From Rhodocyclaceae bacterium (GTDB lineage Bacteria > Pseudomonadota > Gammaproteobacteria > Burkholderiales > Rhodocyclaceae): a stretch of DNA of 14,880 nucleotides. Positions 6,030 through 13,680 of this stretch are shown here, piece by piece. The stretch spans positions 1-14,880 of the forward strand of contig PNJM01000033.1 of assembly GCA_013821865.1 (NCBI GenBank), written 5' to 3'. A program made the translations under genes and the position numbers. Positions within the stretch are counted from its first letter, which is position 1. Each line of letters opens with the position of its first letter. The notes beneath the pieces are model-generated. The model was given only the letters and a program-made list of their open reading frames with translations. It had not been told where the DNA came from and did not search any database.

Positions 6030-7703
6030 TTACAGTGGCCATGCGCGCTGCAGGATGGCCTCGAAGTCGGTGTTCTTCGGCAGCGTGCCGAAAGCGTGGC
6101 CCCAGTCGCCGGAGAGCCGCGTGGCGCAGAAGGCCTCGGACACGTACGACGGCGCGAAGCGGACAAGCAGCGCGGCCTGCATGGCCAGCGCGATGTCCTG
6201 CGTGACGCGGCGGGCGCGGGTTTCGATGCCGTCCTGATCCTGAATGTCCTTTTGCAGGCGTGCAATGAAAAGGTCGAAGGCGGCATTCCGCCCCAGCGCC
6301 GGTTCGATTTCCGCCGTGAGCACCTCGACGCTCCTCGGATGGCGGCCCATGGCGCGCAGCACGTCCAGGCACATGACGTTGCCGGAGCCTTCCCAGATGG
6401 AATTGAGCGGGCTCTGGCGGAACAGGCGCGGCATCGGCCCTTCCTCGACATAGCCGTTGCCGCCATGCACTTCCATGGCTTCGGCGACGAGGGTGGGGCA
6501 GCGCTTGCACACCCAGAACTTGGCCGCCGGCGTGAGGATGCGGCGCAGCAGCGTCTCGCCCTCGTCCTCCTGCGCGTCGAAGGCCCGCGCCAGGCGCATC
6601 GAGAGCGCCGTCGCCGCCTCGGATTCCAGCGCCATGTCGGCCAGCACGTTCATCATCAGCGGCTGCTTGCGCAGCAGCTTGCCGAAGGCGGCGCGCAGGC
6701 CGGTGTGGTGCAGGGCCTGCGACAGCGCCGCGCGCATGATGCCCGAACTGCCGATGGCGCAGTCGAGCCGGGTGTATACGCCCATCTCCAGCACGGTGGG
6801 AATGCCGCGTCCCTCCTCGCCGACCAGCCAGCCGCGCGAGCCCCAGAACTCGGCTTCCGTGCCGGCGTTGGAGCGGTCGCCCATCTTGTCCTTGAAGCGC
6901 TGGATGCGGATCTCGTTCAGATGCCCTTCCGGCGTCCAGCGCGGCACGAAGAAGCAGGACAGGCCCTTGACCGTCTGGGCCGTGACGAGGAAGGCATCGC
7001 ACATCGGCGCGGAGAGGAACCACTTGTGGCCGACGATGCGCCATTCGCCATTTCCAGCATCCTCGGCGTGCGTCGCTGAGCCGACTCGCTCGGCTCTCGT
7101 GGTATTCGCGCGCACGTCGGAGCCGCCCTGCTTCTCGGTCAGGCCCATGCCGATGAGCACGCCGCGCTTCTGCTGCGCCGGGATGAAGCGGCGGTCGTAC
7201 TCGCGCGAGAGCATTTTCGGCAGCCAGTCGCGGGCGACTTCCGGCATGTGCCGGATGACGGGCACCGCGCCGTAGGTCATGGTGGTGGGACAGAGCGAGC
7301 CGTCCTCGATCTCGGCGAACATGATGTAGGCGGCGGCGCGGGCGACATGGGCGCCCGGCCTGGGATCGGCCCACGGCCCGGTATCGCAGCCATGGCGCTT
7401 CAGCCAGCCCAGGCACTCGTGCCAGGAGGGGTGGAACTCGACTTCGTCGCAGCGATTGCCGTAGGTGTCGAACAGCTTGGGCGTCGGGGGAAACTTGTTG
7501 GCCAGCCGGCCGTGCTCGATCCACTCGGCGCTGCCGACCTCGGCGCCGCGCTCGGCCAGCCATTCATGCGCCCAGCCGGCGTGCTCGCGCGCCACGGCTT
7601 CCTGCAGGGCCAGGTTGCGGTTGTAGGCGTTGTAGTTCTCCAGCGCATGGGCCTGGTTGAGGACTTCATGCGTGGCAATCAGCGGGGGATGCTTGGCGTC
7701 CAT
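6030..7703 (-). CDS. AidB-like acyl-CoA dehydrogenase family protein
   Basis: 557 residues from the ATG at 7703, chosen because GGAGG (7711-7715 on this strand) lies 7 nt upstream. It aligns along its length with E. coli AidB as I recall it: GRLANKFPP, EFHPSWHECL, IEDGSLCPTTMTYGAVP, QKRGVLIGMGLTEKQGGSDV, TTRAER, VGHKWFLSAP, GLSCFFVPRW, KDKMGDRSNA, CPTLVAEAMEVHGGNGY and NSIWEGSGNVMCLDVLRA. AidB binds FAD and DNA and has only weak isovaleryl-CoA dehydrogenase activity. Members in catabolic operons like this one are more likely true dehydrogenases, but that is inference. Relative to E. coli AidB there is an insertion of about 10 residues after TTRAERVG, coded in part by a palindrome at 7078-7096. 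It is the first gene of the minus operon, with AtuA-like following after 7 bp. Confidence 0.9.
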   Translation of the reverse strand: MDAKHPPLIATHEVLNQAHALENYNAYNRNLALQEAVAREHAGWAHEWLAERGAEVGSAEWIEHGRLANKFPPTPKLFDTYGNRCDEVEFHPSWHECLGWLKRHGCDTGPWADPRPGAHVARAAAYIMFAEIEDGSLCPTTMTYGAVPVIRHMPEVARDWLPKMLSREYDRRFIPAQQKRGVLIGMGLTEKQGGSDVRANTTRAERVGSATHAEDAGNGEWRIVGHKWFLSAPMCDAFLVTAQTVKGLSCFFVPRWTPEGHLNEIRIQRFKDKMGDRSNAGTEAEFWGSRGWLVGEEGRGIPTVLEMGVYTRLDCAIGSSGIMRAALSQALHHTGLRAAFGKLLRKQPLMMNVLADMALESEAATALSMRLARAFDAQEDEGETLLRRILTPAAKFWVCKRCPTLVAEAMEVHGGNGYVEEGPMPRLFRQSPLNSIWEGSGNVMCLDVLRAMGRHPRSVEVLTAEIEPALGRNAAFDLFIARLQKDIQDQDGIETRARRVTQDIALAMQAALLVRFAPSYVSEAFCATRLSGDWGHAFGTLPKNTDFEAILQRAWPL

Positions 7704-7772
7704 GGCGTTGCCTCCAAAAAGCGTGCGCCGAAGCGCCCGGACGGCCGCTTCCGGCGGTATGTCGTGGTTACA

Positions 7773-7784
7773 AAGCAATTGCTT
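7773..7784. promoter_or_regulatory. Perfect palindrome AAGCAATTGCTT, candidate TetR operator
   Basis: A perfect 12-bp palindrome sits in the 159-bp region between the two divergent operons, 2 bp before a TTGACA box. Its size and position fit the operator of a dimeric repressor such as the TetR protein encoded in the minus operon. The link to that regulator is inference; no second copy was seen in the window. Confidence 0.45.
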
Positions 7785-7786
7785 GC

Positions 7787-7815
7787 TTGACAGCGTTTTC
7801 TTACTTTACTACCCT
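7787..7815 (+). promoter_or_regulatory. Candidate sigma70 promoter for the beta-oxidation operon
   Basis: TTGACA (7787-7792) is a perfect -35 box. At 17 bp spacing lies TACCCT (7810-7815), a weak -10; TTTACT just upstream is an alternative. The stretch is the most AT-rich of this region and lies about 50-75 bp upstream of the dehydrogenase ATG. A promoter must also exist on the minus strand for the AidB-like gene, but I see no convincing boxes for it. Confidence 0.4.
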
Positions 7816-7862
7816 TCGCAACTCATCGCAACCGATTGCCGACAACCCGGGGAACACAGGAC

Positions 7863-8999
7863 ATGTTCGAACGCACGCTTTTCAAGGAAGAACACACGCT
7901 GTTCCGCGACGCCGCGCGGCGCTTCATGGAAACCGAGGTGCAGCCGCAGCGCGAGCGCTGGGAGGAACAGGGCTACGTCGACCGCGAGGTGTGGCGCAAG
8001 GCGGGCGATGCCGGCTTCCTCTGTCCCTCCATGCCCGAGCAGTACGGCGGCGCCGGCGCCGACCGGCTCTACAGCATGGTGCTGATCGAGGAGCAGGCGC
8101 GCATCGGCGACTCGGGCCTGGGCTTCGGCCTGCATTCGGAGATCGTCGCCCCCTACCTGCTTCACTACGGCAGCGAGGAACTGAAGCAGCGCTACCTGCC
8201 GAAGATGGCCAGCGGCGAGATGATCGGCGCCATCGCCATGACCGAGCCCTCGGCCGGCTCCGACCTGCAGGGCATCCGCACCACGGCGGTGCGCGACGGC
8301 AACCACTATGTCCTCAACGGATCGAAGACCTTCATCACCAACGGCTGGCACTCCGACCTCGTCATCGTCGTCGCCAAGACCGATCCCTCGAGGGGCGCCA
8401 AGGGCACCAGCCTGTTCGTGGTGGACACCTCCATGCCCGGCTTTGCCAAGGGCAAGCGCCTGAAGAAGATCGGCCTGAAGGCGCAGGACACGGCCGAGCT
8501 GTTCTTCGACAACGTGAAAGTGCCGGCGGAAAACCTGCTCGGCCAGGAGAACACCGGCTTCGTCTATCTCATGCAGGAGCTGCCCTGGGAGCGCATGCAG
8601 ATCGCCATTTCGGCGGTGGCCGGGATCGACGCGGCACTGGCATGGACAACGACCTATACGCACGAGCGCAAGGCCTTCGGCACGGAGATCATGTCCTTCC
8701 AGAACACGCGCTTCACCCTGGCCGAGGCGAAGACCGAATTGCAGATCGCCCGCGTCTTCGTCGACCGCTGCATGGAGCTGCTGCTGGAGAAGAAGCTCGA
8801 CGCCGTCGATGCCGCCATGGCGAAATACTGGACGACCGACCTGCAGTGCAAGGTGATCGACGCCTGCCTGCAGCTCTTCGGCGGCTACGGCTTCATGTGG
8901 GAGTACCCTATCGCGCGTGCCTACGCCGACGCCCGCGTGGCGCGCATCTATGGCGGCACCAACGAGATCATGAAGGAACTCATCAGCCGCACGCTTTAG
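7863..8999 (+). CDS. Acyl-CoA dehydrogenase, long-chain (LCAD) type
   Basis: 378 residues, typical for the family. Oxidises acyl-CoA to trans-2-enoyl-CoA with FAD, passing electrons to ETF. Motifs: YGGAGADR (61-68), the FAD/substrate signature IGAIAMTEPSAGSDLQGI (121-138), FITN(GWHSD) (157-165), FGGYGFMWEYPIARAYADARV (339-359) and IYGGTNEIMKELI (362-374). The C-terminal YGGTNEI has glycine where medium-chain enzymes carry the catalytic glutamate (YEGT), while E243 in LPWERMQIA matches the helix-G glutamate of LCAD and isovaleryl-CoA dehydrogenase; the tail is strikingly like human LCAD. This suggests long or branched acyl chains. Start: ATG 7863 with a weak AGGAC just upstream; a TTG at 7836 would add nine residues and is less likely. 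First gene of the plus operon. Confidence 0.93.
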   Translation: MFERTLFKEEHTLFRDAARRFMETEVQPQRERWEEQGYVDREVWRKAGDAGFLCPSMPEQYGGAGADRLYSMVLIEEQARIGDSGLGFGLHSEIVAPYLLHYGSEELKQRYLPKMASGEMIGAIAMTEPSAGSDLQGIRTTAVRDGNHYVLNGSKTFITNGWHSDLVIVVAKTDPSRGAKGTSLFVVDTSMPGFAKGKRLKKIGLKAQDTAELFFDNVKVPAENLLGQENTGFVYLMQELPWERMQIAISAVAGIDAALAWTTTYTHERKAFGTEIMSFQNTRFTLAEAKTELQIARVFVDRCMELLLEKKLDAVDAAMAKYWTTDLQCKVIDACLQLFGGYGFMWEYPIARAYADARVARIYGGTNEIMKELISRTL

Positions 9000-9010
9000 T
9001 GCAGTTCCGA

Positions 9011-9089
9011 GTTTTGAGTTTCGGGTTTCGAGTTAACACCGGACTCACGGGCGTTTCCCGGTTTCAACTCGAAACTCGCAACCCGAAAC
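9011..9089 (+). repeat. Heptamer-based inverted-repeat element, copy 1
   Basis: In the 108-bp gap between the dehydrogenase and thiolase genes, arms 9011-9034 (GTTTTGAGTTTCGGGTTTCG, then AGTT) and 9066-9089 pair over 24 bp with four mismatches around a 31-nt centre. Arms are made of 7-bp units GAGTTTC/GGGTTTC. A related element lies at 13559-13670 in the opposite orientation. The gap holds no gene, and the element ends before the thiolase ribosome-binding site. Confidence 0.8.
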
Positions 9090-9095
9090 ACATAC

Positions 9096-9101
9096 GAAGG
9101 A
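9096..9101 (+). promoter_or_regulatory. Ribosome-binding site deciding the thiolase start
   Basis: GAAGGA lies 6 nt before the ATG at 9108 but overlaps or abuts the in-frame ATG at 9102, so 9108 is the better start. Confidence 0.6.
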
Positions 9102-9107
9102 ATGTCA

Positions 9108-10316
9108 ATGACCGAAGCCTACATCTACGACGCCGTGCGCACGCCGCGCGGCAAGGGCAGGAAGGACGGATCGCTGCACGGCGTGACGCCGATCGAGCTG
9201 GCGGCCACCGCGCTGCGCGCCATCCGCGACCGCAATGCGCTCGACACCTCCCTGGTCGACGACGTCGTGCTCGGCTGCGTCGAGCCGGTGGCCGAGCAGG
9301 GCGCCGACATCGCCCGCGTCGCCGCGCTCTACGCCGATTATGCGTTGACGGCTTGCGGCGTCACCGTCAGCCGCTTCTGCGCCTCCGGGCTGGAGGCCTG
9401 CAACCAGGCGGCGGCGCAGATCATGTCGGGGCAGTCCGACCTCGTCGTCGGCGGCGGCGTCGAGTCCATGTCGCGCGTGCCGATGTTCTCCTCCGGCGGC
9501 GCCTGGCCGACCGATCCGCAGGTGGCGGCCAAGACCTATTTCGTGCCGCAGGGCGTCTCGGCCGACCTCATCGCCACCAAGTGGGGCTACAGCCGCAGCG
9601 AGCTCGACGCCTATGCCGCCGAATCGCAGCGCCGCGCCAAGCAGGCCTGGGACAACGGCTGGTTCAAGAAGTCGATCGTTCCGGTGAAGGACCTCAACGG
9701 CCTCACCCTCCTCGACCGCGATGAATACATGCGCCCCGAGACCACGCGCGAATCGCTGGCGCAGCTCAAGCCCGCCTTCGCCGAACAAGGCGAGCAGTAC
9801 GGCTTCGACTCGGTGATCCTGCAGCGCTACCCGGAGGTCGAGCGCGTCAATCACGTGCACCATGCCGGCAACAGCTCGGGCATCGTCGACGGCGCCGCGG
9901 CGGTGCTCTTCGGCACCAGGGAGATGGGCGAGCGCCTCGGCCTGAAGCCGCGCGCCCGCATCCGCGCCTTCGCCTCGATCGGCTCCGAGCCTTCCATCAT
10001 GCTGACCGGCCCGGCACCCGCCAGCGAGAAGGCGCTGAGGCGGGCCGGCATGTCGGTGAAGGACATCGATCTCTACGAACTCAACGAGGCCTTCGCCGCC
10101 GTGGTGGTGCATTACATGAGACTGCTCGACGTGCCGCACGGCAAAATGAACGTGAACGGCGGCTCCATCGCCCTGGGCCACCCGCTCGGTGCCACCGGCG
10201 CCATGATCCTCGGCACGCTGCTCGACGAACTGGAGCGGCGCAATCTGTCCACCGGACTGGCCACGCTGTGCGTCGGCGCCGGCATGGGCACGGCGACCAT
10301 CATCGAACGGATGTAA
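9108..10316 (+). CDS. Acetyl-CoA acyltransferase (thiolase), FadA/FadI type
   Basis: 402 residues, normal thiolase length. Cleaves 3-ketoacyl-CoA with CoA to acetyl-CoA and a shortened acyl-CoA, or condenses in reverse. All catalytic elements are present: nucleophile C91 in [15 protein letters not shown] (326-330), H358 in [15 protein letters not shown], and the second cysteine C388 in CVGAGMG. The N-terminal [13 protein letters not shown] is typical. Together with the 3-hydroxyacyl-CoA dehydrogenase 5 bp downstream it forms the usual beta-oxidation pair, which argues for degradative thiolase activity rather than acetoacetyl-CoA synthesis. The start is set at 9108 by the ribosome-binding site at 9096. 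Chain-length preference cannot be read from the sequence. Confidence 0.93.
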   Translation: MTEAYIYDAVRTPRGKGRKDGSLHGVTPIELAATALRAIRDRNALDTSLVDDVVLGCVEPVAEQGADIARVAALYADYALTACGVTVSRFCASGLEACNQAAAQIMSGQSDLVVGGGVESMSRVPMFSSGGAWPTDPQVAAKTYFVPQGVSADLIATKWGYSRSELDAYAAESQRRAKQAWDNGWFKKSIVPVKDLNGLTLLDRDEYMRPETTRESLAQLKPAFAEQGEQYGFDSVILQRYPEVERVNHVHHAGNSSGIVDGAAAVLFGTREMGERLGLKPRARIRAFASIGSEPSIMLTGPAPASEKALRRAGMSVKDIDLYELNEAFAAVVVHYMRLLDVPHGKMNVNGGSIALGHPLGATGAMILGTLLDELERRNLSTGLATLCVGAGMGTATIIERM

Positions 10317-10321
10317 GCGAA

Positions 10322-12484
10322 ATGATCAACTATTCCATCGACAGCGACGGCATCGCCACCCTCGAGTGGGACCTGCCGGGGCGCTCGCAGAACGTCCTCA
10401 ACGACCAGAGCATGGCGGCCTTCGCCGAGGCCGCGCAAAAGGCGCTGGCCGACAACGCCGTAAGCGGCATCGTCGTCGCCTCGGCCAAAGCCGACTTCAT
10501 CGCCGGCGGCGACCTCGAGATGCTGCTCCGGGTGACCGACGCCGAACCCTTCTTCGCCGGGATCATGAACTGGCACCGGCTGCTGCGGGCGATGGAGGCC
10601 ACGGGCAAGCCGGTCGCCGCGGCGCTCAACGGCAACACGCTGGGCGGCGGGCTGGAACTGGCGCTCGCCTGCCATTACCGCGTCGCCTCGGACAATCCGA
10701 AGGCCCGCTTCGGCTTCCCCGAAGTCACGCTCGGCCTGCTGCCCGGCGCCGGCGGCACCCAGCGCACGCCCCGGCTGATCGGCATCCAGCCGTCGCTGCT
10801 GCTGCTCACCGAAGGCAAGCGCATCAAGGCGGCCGAAGCGCAAAAGCTCGGCCTGCTCCATGCCGTCGTGCCGGCCGGCAGCGAGCGGGAGGCGGCGCGC
10901 GCCTGGGTGCTCGAGGCCGCCGCGAAGAACGCCGTGGCAGGCCGTGACGGCAAGCCGGGCAAGACGCTGCAGCCCTGGGACCAGAAGGGCTTCAAGGTAC
11001 CCGGCGGCGGCGTCATGACGCCCGCCGGCATGCAGACCTTCATGGCCGGCAACGCCATGCTGCGCGAAAAGACGCAGGGCAACTACCCGGCGCCGAAGCA
11101 CATCCTCTCCTGCGTCTTCGAGGGCATGCAGACGGACATCGACACCGGCCTGAAGATCGAGGCGCGCTATTTCGTCAACCTCGTCAGGAGCGCCGAGGCG
11201 AAGAACATGATCCGCAGCCTGTTCTTCGGCATGCAGGAGGCGAACAAGCTCGCCAACCGGCCGCAGGACGTGCCGACGCAGAAATACGCGAAGATCGGCA
11301 TGCTCGGTGCCGGCATGATGGGCGCCGGCATCGCCCACTCCGCGGCCAGCGCCGGCATCGAGGTGGTGCTGCTCGACGGCACGCAGGAGGGCGCCGAGAA
11401 GGGCAAGGCCTGGTCGCGCAGCCTGCTGGAGAAGAACGTCGCCAGGGGCCGCATGAAGCCGGAGGCCGCCGCAGCGGTGCTCTCGCGCATCAAGCCGACC
11501 ACCGACTACAAGGATTTCGCCGGCTGCGAACTGATCATCGAGGCGGTGTTCGAGGACCGTGCCCTCAAGGCCGAGGTGACGCAGAAAACCGAAGCGGTGC
11601 TGGCGCCGAACGCCATCTTCGCCTCCAACACCTCCACCCTGCCCATCACCGGGCTGGCCGAGGCGAGCGCGCGTCCGGCCAACTTCATCGGCCTGCATTT
11701 TTTCTCGCCGGCCGATCGCATGCCCCTGGTGGAAATCATCATGGGCAAGAAGACCTCGCCCGAGACGCTGGCGCGATCGATGGATTTCGTCAAGGCCATC
11801 GGCAAGACGCCTATCGTGGTGAACGACTCGCGCGGCTTCTACACCAGCCGCGTCTTCGGCACCTATGTTTCGGAGGGCATGGCCCTGCTGCAGGAAGGCG
11901 TTCTGCCTTCGCTGATCGACAACGCCGGCCGCATCGCCGGCATGCCGGTGGGGCCGCTGGCTTTGGCCGACGAGGTCTCGATCGATCTGGTGCACAAGAT
12001 CGCCAGGCAGACGAAAGCCGACCTCGGCGACAAGTACATCGAGCGCGCCGCCGACAAGGTCGCGGCGCTGATGGTGGAAAAGCTCGGCCGCCTGGGCAAG
12101 AAATGCGGCCACGGCTTCTACGAATACCCGGAGGATGCGAAGAAGCACCTCTGGCCCGGCCTGGCCGAACACTTTCCGGTGAAGGCGCAGCAGCCGGGCC
12201 TGGAGGAAGTGATCGAGCGCCTGATCCTCATCCAGTCGGTGGAGACGGCGCGCTGCATGGAAGAGAACGTCGTCCTGCGGCCGCAGGATGCGGATGTCGG
12301 CGCCATTCTCGGCTGGGGCTACCCGCCTTTCCGCGGCGGCCCCATCGGCCAGATCCACACCATGGGCCTGCGGAAATTCGTCGCCGCCTGCGACCGCTTG
12401 GCGGAACAACACGGCGAGCGCTTCCGCCCTTCGCAATGGCTGAATGAAAAGCTTGCGCGGGGTGAACACTTCTATCCGGTTTGA
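10322..12484 (+). CDS. FadJ-like enoyl-CoA hydratase / 3-hydroxyacyl-CoA dehydrogenase
   Basis: 720 residues, the size of FadJ/FadB. The hydratase half (about 1-190) has both catalytic glutamates, E112 in GGGLELALACH and E134 in GFPEVTLGLLPGAGGTQR; their 22-residue spacing matches E. coli FadJ rather than FadB. The dehydrogenase half has the NAD-binding loop KIGMLGAGMMGAGIA (324-338), IIEAVFEDRALK, FASNTSTLPI, the catalytic histidine H459 in GLHFFSP and E471 in LVEII, then the C-terminal helical domain (about 506-700) with FYTSRVFGTYVSEGMALLQEG and GWGYPPFRGGP. It hydrates enoyl-CoA and oxidises L-3-hydroxyacyl-CoA, feeding the thiolase encoded 5 bp upstream. The start ATG at 10322 has only a weak ribosome-binding site, consistent with translational coupling. 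Last gene before a 176-bp gap. Confidence 0.94.
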   Translation: MINYSIDSDGIATLEWDLPGRSQNVLNDQSMAAFAEAAQKALADNAVSGIVVASAKADFIAGGDLEMLLRVTDAEPFFAGIMNWHRLLRAMEATGKPVAAALNGNTLGGGLELALACHYRVASDNPKARFGFPEVTLGLLPGAGGTQRTPRLIGIQPSLLLLTEGKRIKAAEAQKLGLLHAVVPAGSEREAARAWVLEAAAKNAVAGRDGKPGKTLQPWDQKGFKVPGGGVMTPAGMQTFMAGNAMLREKTQGNYPAPKHILSCVFEGMQTDIDTGLKIEARYFVNLVRSAEAKNMIRSLFFGMQEANKLANRPQDVPTQKYAKIGMLGAGMMGAGIAHSAASAGIEVVLLDGTQEGAEKGKAWSRSLLEKNVARGRMKPEAAAAVLSRIKPTTDYKDFAGCELIIEAVFEDRALKAEVTQKTEAVLAPNAIFASNTSTLPITGLAEASARPANFIGLHFFSPADRMPLVEIIMGKKTSPETLARSMDFVKAIGKTPIVVNDSRGFYTSRVFGTYVSEGMALLQEGVLPSLIDNAGRIAGMPVGPLALADEVSIDLVHKIARQTKADLGDKYIERAADKVAALMVEKLGRLGKKCGHGFYEYPEDAKKHLWPGLAEHFPVKAQQPGLEEVIERLILIQSVETARCMEENVVLRPQDADVGAILGWGYPPFRGGPIGQIHTMGLRKFVAACDRLAEQHGERFRPSQWLNEKLARGEHFYPV

Positions 12485-12511
12485 GTCATAATTACCAAAA
12501 AAATAACGCAT

Positions 12512-12544
12512 AGCGAAAGTTGGTTTCGCTGTGCGAAACACGCA
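12512..12544 (+). promoter_or_regulatory. Overlapping GCGAAA/TTTCGC palindromes upstream of livH
   Basis: AGCGAAA (12512-12518) pairs with TTTCGCT (12524-12530), and the same TTTCGC (12525-12529 region) also pairs with GCGAAA (12533-12538); TGCG/CGCA (12532-12544) overlaps the end. The half-sites alternate, so the two hairpins exclude each other, or they are repeated operator half-sites. No T-run follows, so an intrinsic terminator for the upstream gene is not supported. Regulator unknown. Confidence 0.4.
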
Positions 12545-12604
12545 ACACCGTGGCCTTCCCTCGTCATGGCGGTCCGGCGTAGCGAATAAAAAATCGAGAC
12601 AACC

Positions 12605-12629
12605 GCGGGCGGCCGTTCCTGCCGCCCGC
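12605..12629 (+). promoter_or_regulatory. GC-rich hairpin in the livH leader
   Basis: GCGGGCGGC (12605-12613) and GCCGCCCGC (12621-12629) form a perfect 9-bp stem with a 7-nt loop, 17 nt before the livH ribosome-binding site. It lacks a T-run on the plus strand. A leader structure affecting mRNA stability or translation is possible. The rest of 12485-12660 holds an AT-rich patch (about 12488-12510) that may contain a promoter but no clear boxes. Confidence 0.45.
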
Positions 12630-12645
12630 ACATAACCGCGTCAGC

Positions 12646-12651
12646 GGAGGA
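12646..12651 (+). promoter_or_regulatory. Ribosome-binding site supporting the GTG start of livH
   Basis: GGAGGA lies 9 nt before the GTG at 12661; with no ATG nearby in frame it establishes the non-ATG start. Confidence 0.75.
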
Positions 12652-12660
12652 GACAGCCCG

Positions 12661-13554
12661 GTGCAGTTCCTGCAGCTCCTGGTCAGCGGCATTGCGCAAG
12701 GCTGCATCTACGGCCTGATCGCTCTCGGTTTCGTTCTGATCTACAAGGCCACGGAAACCGTCAACTTCGCCCAGGGCGACCTGATGATGCTGGGCGGCTT
12801 CCTCGGCCTGTCCGGCACCGTCGCCCTCGGCATGCCCTTCTGGGCCGCCTTCGCCGCCACGCTCGTCATCATGATGCTGTTCGGCATGCTGCTGGAGCGC
12901 GTCGTGCTGCGGCCCCTGCTCGGCCAGCCGGCCTTCACCGTGGTCATGCTCACCATCGGCATCGGCTATCTCGCCCGCGGCCTCGTCACCATGATTCCCG
13001 GCTGGGGCACGGAAACCCACACCCTGCCGGTGCCCTACAAGGACGAGGTGATCCGCTTCGGCGGCAATGGCGTGGATGGCGGCCTGGTGATTTCCATGGA
13101 GCACATGGCGATCGTCGCCGTCACGGCCTTCCTCATCGTCGCGCTCTATCTCTTCTTCCGTTTCACCAGGCTCGGCATTGCCATGCAGGCGACCTCGCAG
13201 AACCAGCTGGCGGCCTTCTACATGGGCATCCCGGTGCGCCGCATCAACATGCTGATCTGGGGCATTTCCGCCGCCGTCTCGGCCTGCGCCGGGTTGCTGC
13301 TGGCGCCGATCACCTTCGTCCACGCCAACATGGGCTTCATCGGCCTCAAGGCCTTTCCCGCCGCGGTCATCGGCGGCTTCGGCAGCATCCCCGGCGCGCT
13401 GGTGGGCGGACTGGTGATCGGCGTGATCGAGTCGCTCGCCGGCTTCTACCTGCCGGAAGGCTTCAAGGACATCGCCGCGTACATCGTTGTGCTGGTCATG
13501 CTGGCAGTGAAGCCGAGCGGCCTGTTCGGCGGCAACCTGAGGAAACGGGTATGA
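12661..13554 (+). CDS. livH: Branched-chain amino acid-type ABC transporter permease LivH
   Basis: 297 residues starting at GTG. One of the two inner-membrane permeases of HAAT-family importers. It has the characteristic N-terminus QFLQLLVSGIAQGCIYGLIA and LIYKATETVNFAQGDLMMLG, about eight hydrophobic helices, and the coupling region FIGLKAFPAAVIGGFGSIPGALVGG (about 226-250) that contacts the ATPase. It starts the transporter genes 176 bp after the bifunctional enzyme. In this lineage such transporters are often encoded beside acyl-CoA catabolism genes and may carry carboxylic acids rather than amino acids; no binding protein is visible in the window to test that. A heptamer repeat element separates it from livM. 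Confidence 0.93.
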   Translation: MQFLQLLVSGIAQGCIYGLIALGFVLIYKATETVNFAQGDLMMLGGFLGLSGTVALGMPFWAAFAATLVIMMLFGMLLERVVLRPLLGQPAFTVVMLTIGIGYLARGLVTMIPGWGTETHTLPVPYKDEVIRFGGNGVDGGLVISMEHMAIVAVTAFLIVALYLFFRFTRLGIAMQATSQNQLAAFYMGIPVRRINMLIWGISAAVSACAGLLLAPITFVHANMGFIGLKAFPAAVIGGFGSIPGALVGGLVIGVIESLAGFYLPEGFKDIAAYIVVLVMLAVKPSGLFGGNLRKRV

Positions 13555-13558
13555 AACG

Positions 13559-13670
13559 GTTGCGAGTTTCGGGTTTCGAGTTTCGAGTTGAAAACCAGCT
13601 CCCGGATCACGCGCCGACGGTGGCAAACCGTTCGATGCCAACCCGAAACCCGAAACCCGAAACCCGAAAC
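13559..13670 (-). repeat. Heptamer-based inverted-repeat element, copy 2
   Basis: Arms 13559-13590 and 13639-13670 pair over 32 bp with four mismatches around a 48-nt centre. The right arm is four tandem CCCGAAA units; the left arm mixes GAGTTTC and GGGTTTC. Read on the minus strand it resembles copy 1 (9011-9089): both contain a run like GGTTTCAACTCGAAACTCG and a related centre. It fills the 126-bp gap between livH and livM and stops 10 bp before the livM ATG. Confidence 0.8.
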
Positions 13671-13680
13671 TGACAAAACC

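Noticed and set aside
7836..7862. TTG start nine codons upstream for the acyl-CoA dehydrogenase
   Set aside because: The extra residues do not match the family; MFERTLF at 7863 is the expected beginning.
12512..12530. Intrinsic terminator after the FadJ-like gene
   Set aside because: The stem is only 7 bp and is followed by GTGCG rather than a T-run, so I left it as a possible operator or leader structure.
10112..12631. Minus-strand open frame of 839 codons opposite the FadJ-like gene
   Set aside because: It is a high-GC antisense shadow: low-complexity His/Arg/Ala/Gly-rich text with no family motif, fully overlapping a gene with all catalytic residues.
13559..13670. CRISPR-like tandem repeats
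   Set aside because: The units are contiguous 7-mers arranged as an inverted repeat, with no spacers, so this is not a CRISPR array.
13588..13680. Longer LivM starting at a TTG inside the repeat
   Set aside because: The added residues are encoded by the repeat element and are not LivM-like; the ATG at 13681 gives the usual N-terminus.
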